The notes: generated by a model not told the origin, from the letters alone. DNA of 64,000 bases from Ditylenchus dipsaci (GCA_004194705.1 SADC01000498.1:29653-93652); one strand, 5' to 3'; shown: positions 24,304 to 40,884, counted from the stretch's first letter. Program-made: numbers and translations.

Positions 24304-24554
24304 AGACCTGATTTATTTCAATAGCCTAGCCAAGTTCCTAATGAATCTGGCTCCCCACCTCTGAAATCCAGCAAAGTTTTAGGAATGGCCCATGGGTCAG
24401 CTATGAAAAAACCATGATGTAGGTATCGAAGTGTTTTTAGAACTTTAAATGACTGACCATTGTACCAATTCTTGTGAACTTTCAGAGCTGGGGAACCAGA
24501 TTCGTCAGGAACTTGATCACGCTCTACAAGAATAAGCAGAAAAAAAATTGTCAT
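24304..24554 (-). pseudogene. Terminal exon-like fragment ending in FRGGEPDSLGTWLGY
   Basis: A 78-codon minus-strand frame whose C-terminal motif FRGGEPDSLGTWLGY resembles FRGSEPGLQGIWHGYG at 46243-46470. A decayed relative of its 5' part is at 31590-31745 on the same strand, on the other side of the tubulin gene. The start at 24554 is not credible as a gene start (an AG precedes the conserved part near 24526). I do not recognise the family. Confidence 0.35.
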
Positions 24555-24779
24555 CGTAGTTCCCTCATATCACAGTCAAGGTCATCTTTTGAAGGAAAGT
24601 ACTAATTTTTAATTCCGTTTTTTTATTTTATTATCTGTATGACTCACTCCTATTGGCCATTCTATACCAACACACATAAACATAAGAGTCGTAAACAAGG
24701 GTCATTTCTGCCCAGTCATATTGCATAATTTTGCTATAGGAACACTCATTAGTGCTCATTCCAAATCCCTACCACACCA

Positions 24780-25289
24780 AATGATTGATTAGGTGGTTAG
24801 AGTGTGCGCGCCAAGCAGCCCGCCATCTTTTCTAATATTCATCTTTTAGCAATTTCAAAGGAGGCGCACACACGGCACTCACCCATATTGCCTGTCCATT
24901 CATTTAGAACGAGCTGGGGGTCGCTTTACACCAGAGAGACATCAAAACAGGGCTATGGATCTGAAAGGGATTAATGCAGGGGGTCAGAGAGCGCAGCACA
25001 CTCATTCCCAATGCATTGCCTTTTTATTGGACTTCTCTAGCTGCCTGGGCGCTATCTCTTTTGTGTGTGTCTGCTTGTTTTGAACGCCTGTGTGCTAGCT
25101 GTGGTTGTTTGGATGGATGGTGGGCTGTGTTGGTGTGTGTCATTGCTGGTGGTGTCCTCGCTCTCCTAATTCAGTTTCACTACTGCTAGCATTACCGTTT
25201 TTGCTACTACTGCTCTCTCATTATTTTGTTTGGTTATTTAGAAGACTGCTGTGTTTTGTAAGCTAATATTTTGGTGAATACAGCGAAAA
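24780..25289 (+). promoter_or_regulatory. Alpha-tubulin promoter and 5' UTR region
   Basis: The 500 bp before the alpha-tubulin start codon are less AT-rich than the surroundings and carry a GTGTGCGCGCC / GGCGCACACAC inverted pair at about 24800-24875. No clear TATA box is seen. A 71-codon frame at 24974-25189 (hydrophobic, Cys-rich) ends 100 bp before the start codon and is probably incidental. Confidence 0.35.
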
Positions 25290-31293
<6,004 letters not shown>

Positions 31294-31441
31294 GATTGTA
31301 TTGCCTATAAGTCGCTTGGCTCATTACACTTGGATGCTTTTGTGGTTTCCTGCTCTATTTATGTTATTGTGGGCAAAGTTGTTTTTCTTTTATACGCAAT
31401 TATTACATGCTTACGCTGGATCATTTTGTACTTTTTGACAA

Positions 31442-31447
31442 AATAAA
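31442..31447 (+). terminator. Polyadenylation signal of alpha-tubulin
   Basis: AATAAA about 150 bases after the stop codon, followed by a T-rich stretch. Confidence 0.6.
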
Positions 31448-31589
31448 TTTTTGGCTTTGCAATTCGGAAGTTTAAATGACATTTATAATTAGTTGAACAA
31501 ATTTAAAAGGAAACCAGTGGTACAGTGAAAAACTGATTAGCAGTGGTTTTCTTATTCGAAAGTGGTTTTTTCATTCCCTATCATAGTTT

Positions 31590-31745
31590 TTCATAACTGT
31601 ACATGAGCCATGGGTCATTTTTAAATTTTTGTAAGCTTTCAGGGTGGGGAGGCAGATTTGTAAGGAACAGGTTCCACAAGAATACAAATAACATCGAAGA
31701 AAAACCCGAGGTCACAGTCAGGGTTTCTCCATTGTCCGTTGTTTA
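31590..31745 (-). pseudogene. Decayed relative of the 24.3-kb fragment
   Basis: On the minus strand GTTCCTTACAAATCTGCCTC, CCCACCCTGAAAGCTTACAA and TGACCCATGGCTCAT parallel GTTCCTGACGAATCTGGTTC, CCCAGCTCTGAAAGTTCACA and TGACCCATGGGCCAT at 24390-24520. Stops and gaps make it non-functional. Confidence 0.45.
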
Positions 31746-31894
31746 GTGTATAATTTTTGATCGTACTGCGCATAGACCATGCCTTTAGATGTTTTTCAAA
31801 AAAGATGACCAGGTGAGGAAATTTCCTTGGACATGATTTCGAGCAAGAAGGAAATAATCTTAAAGAATCATGCTCAGCGACGCGTATTCAAAAT

Positions 31895-32052
31895 TACCGT
31901 ATTTTCTCTTTTAATGCCCCGGTTCATTATTTTTCAACCCTTCAAAAATGTTTAAATTGTAAATCAAAAATGGCCCTAACTCTGAAATCCTAGTCAAAAT
32001 ATCGAGGTGGGGGGTTCATTATTAGAGAGGGATTCATTAATAGAGAAAATAC
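31895..32052. mobile_element. MITE family A, variant word TTAATGCCC
   Basis: TTACCGTATTTTCTCTTTTAATGC at the left is matched by a GGATTCATTAATAGAGAAAAT end at the right. The interior keeps the usual family-A TCATTATTTTTCAACCCTTC and AAATCAAAAATGGCC segments. Confidence 0.7.
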
Positions 32053-32560
32053 GTACGTACGAATTTTTTATTAAATTTCTAACAAAACTAAACCTAAAAT
32101 CAAATACTAGGCTTGTTTTCTTAGAGACCAAGCAAACAAAGTCGAGCAGAAAATCAATGATTAAGAAATTTTTTTGAAATCGGCATGGCCAACCAGACCA
32201 CCGTGAGCAAGCTCCTTTAAAGAAAAAGAAGTATTTTAGATTGTATGGCAGTTGAATTGCATAGTCATGCATTAAATTTTTAATAAACGTCAAGAATATT
32301 TTAATTAGCAGATTTATTGAATCGAAGACAACAAAAACAGTCAACAAACATCTAGATGACTGACAAAAGGCGCCGATGTGACTGTATTGAAAGTCTTGTT
32401 TCATGAAAAAACTAACAGTTAAACTTTTCGCTAACCAAAGGATGATTGATGTGTGTGGTTTAAAAGTTTTAGATGGTCAAGCTCGCTCAGATGACCAGAT
32501 TTGCAAATGGAACTTCAGTTTGTTTTGGGTGCCCTGAAAGAAAAAGCTAGTTGTATTGTT
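32053..32560. other. Intergenic; long minus-strand ORF judged incidental
   Basis: A 136-codon minus-strand frame (31994-32404) overlaps the MITE and is Phe- and Leu-rich as expected from T-rich DNA. I see no domain and no splice support. Confidence 0.35.
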
Positions 32561-32628
32561 TAAAAAATAGGTAATTCTATCAATCTGCCAGAATTGAATT
32601 TAATACTCAAATTGGGAAGGGACAGTAC

Positions 32629-32818
32629 TAGGGTTGTCGAGTCGAGTACTCGAAATCGAGTAATTTCGAGTATTATTCGAAATTTTTCGAGTTTAGAGTA
32701 TCGAGTCGAGTACTCGAAAATTTCGAGTTTCGAATATCGAGTCGAGTACTCGAAAATTTCGAGTTTTGATAAGATTTCGAGTCGAGTACTCGAAAATTTC
32801 GAGTACTCGACAACCCTA
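32629..32818. mobile_element. hAT-like MITE filled with TCGAGTACTCGAAA repeats
   Basis: TAGGGTTGTCGA at the left and TCGACAACCCTA at the right are perfect inverted ends, with the 8-bp duplication GACAGTAC on both sides (32621-32628, 32819-32826). The interior is tandem GAGTCGAGTACTCGAAAATT. Confidence 0.9.
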
Positions 32819-33137
32819 GACAGTACTTTATTGTCTAGATCCACACTCGTTTGAGTAGTTCCCAAAAAAATTTAACTATATAGCAGATTATAAATTAAAG
32901 ACTATTGTCGTCAAGATATATTAATCTTGGATAAAAGGCGCATGCTTGTCACCGACAGGGATGAGCATGCCCCTTTTGTATAAAAAAGGCGAAAAAAACA
33001 AAAAACTTGCCCTAGGGATTTCGAAAGGGGATTTCAAAAGGGGATTTCGGCCCTTTGAACAAATTGCCTTTTTAGGGCGAATTTCCCAAAAAGGGCAATT
33101 TGCCCTAAGGGAGTGTTTTATTTTTGAAGGTTTTCAG

Positions 33138-34306
33138 TAGAGTTTGCTCAGAATCGATTTTTGCACCGGAACCGGATCCAGAATTTTAGATTTGTGAAAC
33201 CGAAACCGGAATTTCAGTTTTGCTAAAACCGGAACCGGAATTTGATTTTTGTAGAAACCGGAACCGGAAGCGGAACAGGAATTTTACTTCTGCCGAAATC
33301 ACAACCGGAGTCCAAAAACAATGAGTTTTCGCGAAAAATCGCTGCAGGTTCACATTATTTTTTGTATTTATTGATATTTAACACAAGAAATTCGGGCACT
33401 ACCGGAGTATAACCGCACCCCCCCCCCAAATGAAATTTTTTTAAAGGGTTTATCAAACACCCTATATCGACCTGAAATTGCCTCACAAGCTCAAAAAGAC
33501 ATTATTTTTGAGTTCTGGTCAATAAAAAATTAAGTTTTGGACCACCCAAAAATACCTATTCTGACCATTTTGGAAGGGATTTAGGGCCATATTAGGGCGG
33601 GAAAGGACGAAAAATATACCAATTTAGTGTAAAAAAAGAAGATGTTGAACAAAGTTTTGTTGACTGAAGCCTACCGCATAAAGAAACTTCGGTATGCATA
33701 CATTTTTATGCATCCAGAGTCACTTTCGAGTGATTTGCGTCTAAGGTATGTGGGTGTGCGCATCTCAACTCCAAGCAACCAAGCCCCCTACGCCCCGAAG
33801 AGGGCACAGGGTTTGGTTGGTTAGAGATGCTCACACCCACATACCTTAGACATAACTCCGAGCAAGACTCTTGAACAAAAATGCATTCAGAGGCCCTTTT
33901 TTCCCAGCTCCAGTGACCAAACCATGCAACAACAGCAAATGGTCGAAATTTCAAAATGTTCAAAACTTATTTTTTTATTAAGCAGAACTTAAAAATAATG
34001 CCTTTTTTGAACTCCTGAGGTGATTTTAGGTCAATAGAGGGTGTTTGGAAACACTTTAAAAAAATTTTCATATGGGGGGTTTATACTGCGGTAGGGTCGA
34101 AATTCGTTTAAAAGTTGAAAATACGCGTTCAAAATCAGCCGACTAATAGCAAAATCATGATAGATTTGGGCTCGAAATTGATATTTGTACCGGAACCGGA
34201 ATTTTAGTTTTGTGAAAACCGGAACTGCAAACGGAACCGGAATTACATATTTTTTCACGACCGGAACCGGAATCTAAAAAAGAAGCGGGATTCCGGGCCA
34301 ACCCTA
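33138..34306. mobile_element. hAT-like MITE filled with CCGGAACCGGAATTT repeats, split by family B
   Basis: The left end TAGAGTTTGCTCAGAATC and the complement of the right end (TAGGGTTGGCCCGGAATC) match at most positions, and GTTTTCAG flanks both sides (33130-33137, 34307-34314). The interior is tandem ACCGGAACCGGAATTT. A full family-B element (33393-34099) sits inside. Confidence 0.8.
33393..34099. mobile_element. Family B element, full length, nested in a hAT-like MITE
   Basis: CGGGCACTACCGGAGTATAA at the left, TTATACTGCGGTAGGGTCG at the right, poly-C and poly-G runs just inside, and AAATT on both flanks. The centre has the usual GCGCATCTCAAC and GCATCCAGAGTCACTTTCGA blocks. Confidence 0.8.
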
Positions 34307-34309
34307 GTT

Positions 34310-34950
34310 TTCAGTCATTTATATGCAAAAATGTTGGATTAAACGTGGGTTTCATTTTCAGCCTAGTCGATTAGCTTCTAAAACCAAATACTTTAGTACT
34401 TTAGTAAAAAAAAAAAGCGAAAACAGAAAAACAAAATCCGACAGAATGTTAACATATTGTTTTTTCGAAACGCCTGTTTGGTTAATAATTGGTCAAAAAA
34501 ACATTTTTGGAAAGACTTCGACTGTCTATAACTTATTTTTCTGTCTTTTTTATGATAATTAGGTAATCAAGTAATAAAGCTTAGTTAATAAAAGCTTGGG
34601 TAACCCGCTTGGATAATTTCATAATCCTTTTATTGATATAGATTTTGCTTCGCCCAAAGTCATTTTTGCCTGTCCAACACTTTATTACACCTACTTATAA
34701 AATATTTTGCTTAATTTTATTTTGTTTCGAGTCTAAAAACAGCAAAAATTCTGATTCTGTACATCACTTTTTGATACAGACTCGAAGAAATTATTAAACG
34801 GGTATCTGATTTTTAAAAAAGTAGTGCCAAACCAGCGAATATTTATTTCAAAGTTAGAAGTTTTTGCAAAGGTTAGCTGCTTATTCAGAAAAATCCTTCC
34901 CGTTTTTTGAACTAGGCATTTTAATTAGTGAAATTTTTGAGGTAAAAAAG
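34310..34950. other. Intergenic stretch, nothing recognised
   Basis: AT-rich with no supported exon or repeat. Confidence 0.4.
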
Positions 34951-34959
34951 TAGAGTTGT

Positions 34960-35105
34960 AGAAATTCCCGGACATATAGAAAACCCGGGAATATTCCGGG
35001 AACATTCAGAATATTCCCGGAATATTCCCAATATAGGGGAAACACCGGGAAACCCGGGAATATTCCAATGTTCCGGGAATATTCCCGAAATATTCCCATT
35101 GTACA
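34960..35105. repeat. CCCGGGAATATTCC repeat cluster
   Basis: Palindromic words CCCGGGAATATTCC and GGAATATTCCC recur in both directions with ends GTTGTAGAAATTCCCGG and ATTCCCATTGTACAAC that are roughly inverted. It looks like another satellite-filled MITE, but I could not find a convincing target duplication. Confidence 0.5.
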
Positions 35106-35178
35106 ACCAAACTATAAGCCGAAACGAATTTGAGTGAGATACCAATCCAACTAGGCTGGACTGTACTTAAAATTTCAG

Positions 35179-35379
35179 CAGTTTATGCATGCTGAAAAGC
35201 CTTGTTCATTTGTATTAGAAACACCTTGGATGTCTGACTGCAAGTATGTTCCACTGGAATTTCTCACGCCACTAAAAAATAAGAACACATCTGAAGAGTT
35301 AGTGCTTGAACCAGACCTAAATTTATTTCGGGGGATGAGCTATCCACTACTTTTTATTCGTAGAGATGTGGACTACTAA
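35179..35379 (+). CDS. Terminal exon of an unknown gene, paralog 1
   Basis: Starts after a TTTCAG acceptor and runs to TAA, with AATAAA about 80 bases on. It encodes FMHAEKP, ETPWMSD, NKNTSEEL, LEP and a PLLFIRR.VDY C-terminus. The exon at 50729-50927 encodes a colinear 64-residue product of exactly equal length. Many differences are at third codon positions, which suggests both are or were under selection. Upstream exons were not found. I do not recognise the family. Confidence 0.55.
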   Translation, partial: QFMHAEKPCSFVLETPWMSDCKYVPLEFLTPLKNKNTSEELVLEPDLNLFRGMSYPLLFIRRDVDY

Positions 35380-35469
35380 ATCTATTATTGTTTTTATTTA
35401 ATTTTAAAATATTGATGTGTAATTTGTCAGTAATATGTAATACTGAGTTTAGTGTCAAAATAAATAAAG

Positions 35470-36440
35470 TCTTATCATAATTTTTGCATGGTTAGACAAC
35501 GGCCGACGGCACGCCTTAGGTTACCCTCGGGGGTCATAGATAAGAGTGGCATGATTATTTTGAAAAAGTATTACCGCAGGGAAAGGCCGTTGGCAGTCGG
35601 GGGTGACCAGAGGAGGAGTATTGTCGGTGGTTGCCCAACAGAATTCTTTCGAAATTGCGTCCGTTTGATTTTCGTTTTTACTGACCTGTATCCAAATTAT
35701 CCCAATCGTTAACGATCGTGCTCCTGTAATACATTTATTTCTGTGTTCTCTATCTTAAACTTACTTTAAAATATTGCTTTTTTCAGCAATACCCTTACAA
35801 ATGGTGCTGTGCTTTTATGTCACCCTGTAAACATGGCGAGAAAGGGCTAATCAGTCTTCAGCCTCTGCCAGCGCTTATGACCGAGTCAGTCAGCAAATGC
35901 CTAACCACTAGACCATCTAAGTACATATTTGATCATATTATATTTCTTTATTATACTTGAAACCTATCGGTGAAATTGGCAAGTTTGCTGATGAACATTA
36001 TCTAAAAGAATTGAGTTGTTAGTGGACTTGTGTTCTCGTCTCTTCACTGCAGTTTAACCACGCTTGAGTGTTCTATGAGTGAAGACGAGAATCTTGCTTT
36101 CCTGTTCTTGCAACTGACTCGTTTCGTATTCTTTTTTCTTAATTTTTTTTATTAAAATTTAATTTTTTGCAATATTCTGGAATAAAAACTGTTCTTTTTC
36201 ATAGTTAAATTTACTGTTAGCTAATTTTCATAGTCAACAAATTTTTACATGTGATCGCTTCTAAAATCACTTGTATGCACAGTTAAGAAATCATCAAATT
36301 CAATTTTTCTACAAGCATCTGCTTCTACAGTCCTTTAAATGCGATACTAACTAGTGCAGCCTCCCGATCTACAAGAGACTAAGTGTTGAGAGACTATTTA
36401 TTGATTTTTTTGCCTGTTGTCGGTTCATTTGCTATGATGT
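35470..36440. other. Intergenic, with a tRNA-like A box
   Basis: On the minus strand near 35935-35885, GATGGTCTAGTGGTTAGGCA is a strong A-box-like sequence but no matching B box was found. Near 36075 the sequence ATGAGTGAAGACGAGAATCT encodes MSEDENLAFL, similar to the module start in the 13.8-kb F-box-like gene. Confidence 0.3.
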
Positions 36441-36441
36441 C

Positions 36442-36681
36442 ATGTTTAAAGTATTTCGGGATTACGATGGTCAGACGAGGAAAATTTTCTTGCATTTTTG
36501 CAAGAGTCTTGCACACACTGTGTCTCTTGCAACAAGTGTCTTTCTTGTTCTTGCATTTTTACATTTGGGCGAATCTTCAAGACCAGCTGTGAGCACACAT
36601 CGATTTCAGGAACCTGTCAAAAAGTCCTTAGTAAATTTGAGTCGGTCGCAGACTTTTAATTCAATCGAATATTCGATCTAA
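36442..36681 (+). CDS. Hypothetical small membrane or secreted protein
   Basis: A 79-codon frame beginning MFKVFRDYDG with one hydrophobic segment (TVSLATSVFLVLAFLHLG) at about residues 27-44, then a polar tail. There is no supporting repeat, intron or homologous copy, so it may be chance. Confidence 0.25.
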   Translation: MFKVFRDYDGQTRKIFLHFCKSLAHTVSLATSVFLVLAFLHLGESSRPAVSTHRFQEPVKKSLVNLSRSQTFNSIEYSI

Positions 36682-36699
36682 TCTACAACCAGAGTTTTC

Positions 36700-36900
36700 G
36701 TGATATGGATTTTGGCGTCCGATATGACTTCAAGATATGATAATGGCTCCTTGATATGATAATGATATGATATGGGGATGAAATGATATCACCACAGGTG
36801 ATGTGAAACAGTGGTTGCAGTGACATGTCGATGACGAAGTCGGTGTCGATGTCGAAGGTGCTTACAGTGGCGTGTCGAAGTCGATGACGAAGTAGGCTTT
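36700..36900. repeat. Degenerate GATATGATAA / GATGTCGAAG simple repeats
   Basis: Two short motifs alternate irregularly: GATATGATAATG in the first half and GTCGATGACGAAGTCGG in the second. Confidence 0.55.
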
Positions 36901-37212
36901 TTATATAGATTTTCAAAATTTTGAATTAGAATTTTTTTCTTATGCTTTGAGAAGAGCTAAGTTATGCACAGCCGACTTCAATTTTTTTTTATCTGTCTGG
37001 TGTGGAATTTCATGCGCTATTTTTTGAGTTATAAAGTGTTCGGAAAAGATAACGAAAAAATGTTAAACGGATTGATTTTTGAGCACTACAACGTATTTTT
37101 CTTTGCACTTCGACAGGGACTTCGTCATGTCTTTATTTTTCTGGTCTTTTATGACTTTTTTGTTTCAAAAAGTAATTTTATTCAACACAGGAGAGACCGT
37201 ATGTCCTGTAAG

Positions 37213-37680
37213 CGTGGTGCGCAAAACAAATAAATTTATCTGAACCGATAAATTTATCTGCCAGATAAATTTTTATCTGACAGATAGAACTTATCTGCCA
37301 GATGAAATTTTATCTGATAGATAAAATTTTATCGGTCAGATAGACTTTGATTTTTAAATAAAAATCATTAGAAAATTAAAAATAGGCTTCACAGTTGCAA
37401 ATCTATGGAAATTTTCAAGAACAATAGTGACTAAAATATTTGATGGGTTTCGCCAGAAATCCTGGCTGAAAATTTTGAAAACCCATCAGCTATTTTTATC
37501 ATTATCATTCTTAAAAATTTCTATAGATTTGCAAGTGTGAAACCCATTTTTTATTTTTTTAATGATTTTCATTTAAACATCGAATATTATCTGACCGATA
37601 AAATTTTATCTGGCAGATAAATTTTATCTGTCAGATAAAACTGTATCTGGCAGATAAATTTATCTGTTTTGCGCACCACG
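37213..37680. mobile_element. hAT-like hairpin MITE filled with CAGATAAATTTTATCTG
   Basis: CGTGGTGCGCAAAAC at the left and its perfect complement at the right, with the 8-bp duplication CCTGTAAG on both sides (37205-37212, 37681-37688). Each arm is a run of palindromic units such as ATCTGCCAGATAAATTT. The centre has its own inverted pair (GATGGGTTT / AAACCCATC, ATCTATGGAAATTTT). Confidence 0.85.
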
Positions 37681-37699
37681 CCTGTAAGTATATTCTTGT

Positions 37700-38690
37700 G
37701 CAGAATTTCACGATGGCGAAAAAAAAATTCACAAAAAATCACTACATGGTAGTCTGTTTCCCTAGCAAACTAACCAAGTTGAGATTTTTGCTTACGTATT
37801 CCATGCAAATTTTTTAAGGTTCAAATTGTTTTACCTCCTCAAATAATTTTCGTTCTTTTGAAATTTTAATTTTAGACAACTTATATTTACCCCATCAAAT
37901 TTTTTTTGGTGTATCTAAGAATTTAAAGAAATATTTCCTAACAATTTTACCTACTTAACCCACAGTATCCAAACCACAGTACCCAAACCACCAAACCACA
38001 TAAACACCTTCAAAGTTGACCTCAAACTTCAACTCGAATTCGAATTTCGTGAACACCCTCGAGTTGTAGTTGGAGTTCAGATCAGAGATGTTCTTTTACA
38101 CAAAAAATTTGGACTCTAACTTGAAAAAACGTGAACAAGCTATAAGACTCACAATATTTCCGGCGATTCGAATTTATAAATTCCATAAAATCACTGTGCA
38201 CATCCTTTCCGTTTGGTCATCTGCAACGCTCGTTGAACAATGACTGCTTGTTTTTTCTCACGACCTCACTCAACAGGAATATGAATACAGTGCCTTTCGC
38301 AAACTAACGGGTTTCGAAATTACAATTTTTTTTAAAATTAGCGCCATTTTGAAAATCACTAGTTTGAGAAACAAATATTAATACTTATAAGACGTAAAAC
38401 TATCATCGTAGGTTGCGGCAGTTATAAACAAAATGACCGGTAAAATTCATAGCGAAATTGCAGGTCAATTCGGTGTTGTTCTAAGCTTTTCCGACAACCT
38501 AATAAATTTTGCATTTTTGGCGAAATAAAACAACTTTTGATCTTTTTGTAAAAAAATGATGAAAAATTGTTAAAAAAAATTTACAAGATTGCATTTTAAA
38601 AGGGTGTTTGAAAAAAAAAGTCAACAATTACGACATCCTAAACTGTTTTTTTATCATGTTAAAGATTGAATTTTACGTTTGCATTTTAAC
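37700..38690. other. Intergenic stretch, nothing recognised
   Basis: AT-rich, with no supported gene or repeat apart from the intron-derived segment beginning at about 38700. Confidence 0.4.
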
Positions 38691-38932
38691 AGCAGCTAAA
38701 AATAGTAAGTCGGTGGGTAATGAGTGCATATCGATTTCATTATTTCGAAACGTCTTTGTTAGCTGTCTTGTTTGGGCCTTACTGGGTACTGAAAGAGAGA
38801 GTCCAAGGCTAAATACCACTTTTCTTTCAAACAAATGCATTGTTGGATCCGCAAATAAGAATAAATATTAGAAGAATTTCGCTGTTTAAGAAAATAAAGA
38901 AAATCTCATAATAAAGTTGACCTTTTCTGTAG

Positions 38933-39152
38933 CGTGAAGTCATTTCTGTTCACATTGGCCAAGCCGGAGTGCAAATCGGAAATGCTTGCTGGGAATTGTA
39001 CTACTTAGAGCATGGTATCCAACCTGATGATCAAATGCCTTCCGAGAACCAAGGCACGAACGATGACTCCTTCAGCACTTTCTTCTCTGAGACTGGTAAT
39101 GGACGACACGTGCCTAGAGCTGTCATGGTCGACTTGGAGCCTACTGTCATTG
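38933..39152 (+). pseudogene. Orphan duplicate of alpha-tubulin exon 2
   Basis: A 220-nt open exon between TTTTCTGTAG and GTAAGATT, encoding residues 2-74 of alpha-tubulin with [10 protein letters not shown] intact. The frame is unbroken, unlike the main copy, and differs from it in only two residues (Tyr for Cys25, Asp for Gly34) despite many silent changes. About 230 bp of upstream intron are also duplicated. No other tubulin exon follows within the window, so it is either an orphan exon, part of a gene rearranged elsewhere, or an alternative exon. Confidence 0.75.
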
Positions 39153-39208
39153 GTAAGATTAACAATCAAAAAGGGGTGTTTATGGATTTCGGAGGCCCCT
39201 AGGTGAGG

Positions 39209-39336
39209 TCTAAGGCTTAGACTCAGGCAGCTGTGGGCCAGTGTATGTTAGGACGGACTCAAACACAGCTTTGTAGTTAAGGAAAGACGTTTGAGTCCGT
39301 CCTAAGATACGCTGGCCTACCTTTGCCCAAGCCTGA
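39209..39336. mobile_element. Short hairpin element, copy 2
   Basis: GTCTAAGGCTTAGACTCAGG at the left, GTATGTTAGGACGGACTC mirrored by GTCCGTCCTAAGATAC in the centre. It matches the element in alpha-tubulin intron 6 (30844-30962). Confidence 0.65.
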
Positions 39337-39630
39337 TCTTAAAGGAGCATGCTTTCCTGTTGATAAGTCAATTGTTGATATTTGAATTCCCGGGGACAAA
39401 ATCTTACACTATGGTTTTGGCACGAATTCTTTTTGAATGCAGGCATTTTTTATTTCAAATATTCTTTTTGAATTCTTTAATTACGTCAAACCCAGCAATT
39501 GTGGGCACAGCAAAAAGTATGAGTATCCACTGTATCTTGAGGATTAGTCGGATCGGATGCCGAGGTTGAGCATGAGTCTGACCTCTTCGGAGTGTCGTGG
39601 ACTTCGAGTTTGGGATTTGCTGAGATTCAT

Positions 39631-40381
39631 GGGTACAAAACGCTTGACCGTCACCATTTTGACCGTCAGGAATTTTGACCGTCGTTTATATTTGAGTGTC
39701 ATTTAAATTTGACCGTTGCCACTTTGACCGTCAGCAAAATTTGACCGTCGCCATTTTGACCGTCGTTTGAATGTGACCGTCACTATTTTGACCGTCACTG
39801 TTTTGACCGTCAGGAATTTTGAACAGATAATGATCGAATCACACATCTTGATGCAATTTTTGCAACGCAGGTTAACAATTACTAAATAAGACGATAAAAC
39901 CTTGACTAATACCGTAACTTTATTGAACCGTTTAACAACATTTCAAACATCTTTCAACTCCAACACAACTTTCAACGCCAACACACATTTATAAAAAGCA
40001 AGCTTTTCATCTTTGGAATATGCATCGAATGAGAAGAGCGCTCCTTCATAGACCGGCTTGCTTTTGTCACTACGAGTAGAATTGACCCAGTTAAGCTCGA
40101 CTTCTGGTTCGAATCGCAGCACGCTTTGCACATCTTCTCTTTCGAGATCACTGCTTTCACCATTCTCAGACTCGGATATATTTTCCGCTTCATCGTAGCT
40201 ATCGAAATTGTTGTTCATCTTGTAGCGTGAAGACGAAATAATGAGTAAAAGCTTCGCGAAATAAATATCTTAAACAAAACCAAAGACAAAAAAGTGACGG
40301 TCACATTCAAGCGACGGTCAAAATGGCGACGGCCAAATTATGCTGACGGTCAAAATGGTGACGGTCAAACGGACTGTACCC
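39631..40381. mobile_element. hAT-like element with TTGACCGTCACC repeats and an internal gene
   Basis: The ends GGGTACAAAACGCTTGACCG and ACGGTCAAACGGACTGTACCC are inverted, flanked by the 8-bp duplication AGATTCAT (39623-39630, 40382-40389). The left arm has about ten TTTGACCGTC units and the right arm a few in inverse orientation. Between them lie a minus-strand ORF and its own polyadenylation signal. Confidence 0.85.
39943..40218 (-). CDS. Acidic 91-residue protein inside a satellite-filled MITE
   Basis: An unbroken minus-strand frame starting MNNNFDSYDEAENISES and ending with a hydrophobic helix-like tail (FYKCVLALKVVLEL). AATAAA follows the stop on the minus strand near 39920, inside the element. 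The first half is rich in Glu, Asp and Ser. No transposase motif is visible. It could be a captured host exon, a truncated transposase N-terminus or an accessory protein. Confidence 0.5.
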   Translation of the reverse strand: MNNNFDSYDEAENISESENGESSDLEREDVQSVLRFEPEVELNWVNSTRSDKSKPVYEGALFSFDAYSKDEKLAFYKCVLALKVVLELKDV

Positions 40382-40611
40382 AGATTCATGGCTCGGGCTT
40401 ACAAGTTATTTCTGTCTTATAAGTAGGTAAGCCTTTGGTTTGACTCTAGAATTGTTTTTGGTATCATCAGTAGGTAAGATGATTTGATTTCAACAGACAC
40501 AGATTTAGGTAGAGATTTTGGTGTTAAAGCAGAATTTTCTAAAACTCTCGCCTTAGCATCGACAAATCGCCACACTGGCGAAATCACCAACTTCCATAAA
40601 AATAGGATGAA

Positions 40612-40884
40612 TCTGAAAAGTGCCACCTTTTGGCTGAAAAGTGCCACCCTGTAGCTGAAAAGTGTTGCCTTTTTTGAGTTTTGGTCAATAAAGCTGAAAT
40701 GTGCCACCTTTCGTTGAACAGTGCCACCTTTTGGCTGAAAAGTGCCACCTTTTGTTGAAAAGTGCCACCTTTTGTTGAAATGTGCCACCTTTTGGCTGGA
40801 ATGTGCCACCTTTTGGTTGGAATGTGCCAACTTTTTGGCTGAAAAGTACAACCTTTGGTCGAAAAGTGCCAACTTTTGTTTAAA
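40612..40884. repeat. Tandem GTGCCACCTTTTGGCTGAAAA array
   Basis: About ten direct copies of a unit near 20 bp, all in one orientation, with short interruptions such as TTGAGTTTTGGTCAATAAAG. The minus-strand ORF of 151 codons here is a translation of the repeat. Confidence 0.85.

Noticed and set aside
24974..25189. 71-codon hydrophobic Cys-rich ORF before tubulin
   Set aside because: It lies in the promoter/5' UTR region just before the alpha-tubulin start and shows no conservation signal.
31994..32404. 136-codon minus-strand ORF
   Set aside because: It overlaps a MITE, is dominated by Phe, Leu and Ile as expected from T-rich DNA, and has no domain, splice or homology support.
38608..38871. 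87-codon ORF upstream of the orphan tubulin exon
   Set aside because: The sequence is homologous to intron 1 of alpha-tubulin (26940-27164), where the frame is not conserved.
40417..40872. 151-codon minus-strand ORF, the longest in the window
   Set aside because: Most of it translates the GTGCCACCTTTT tandem array, giving a repetitive peptide.
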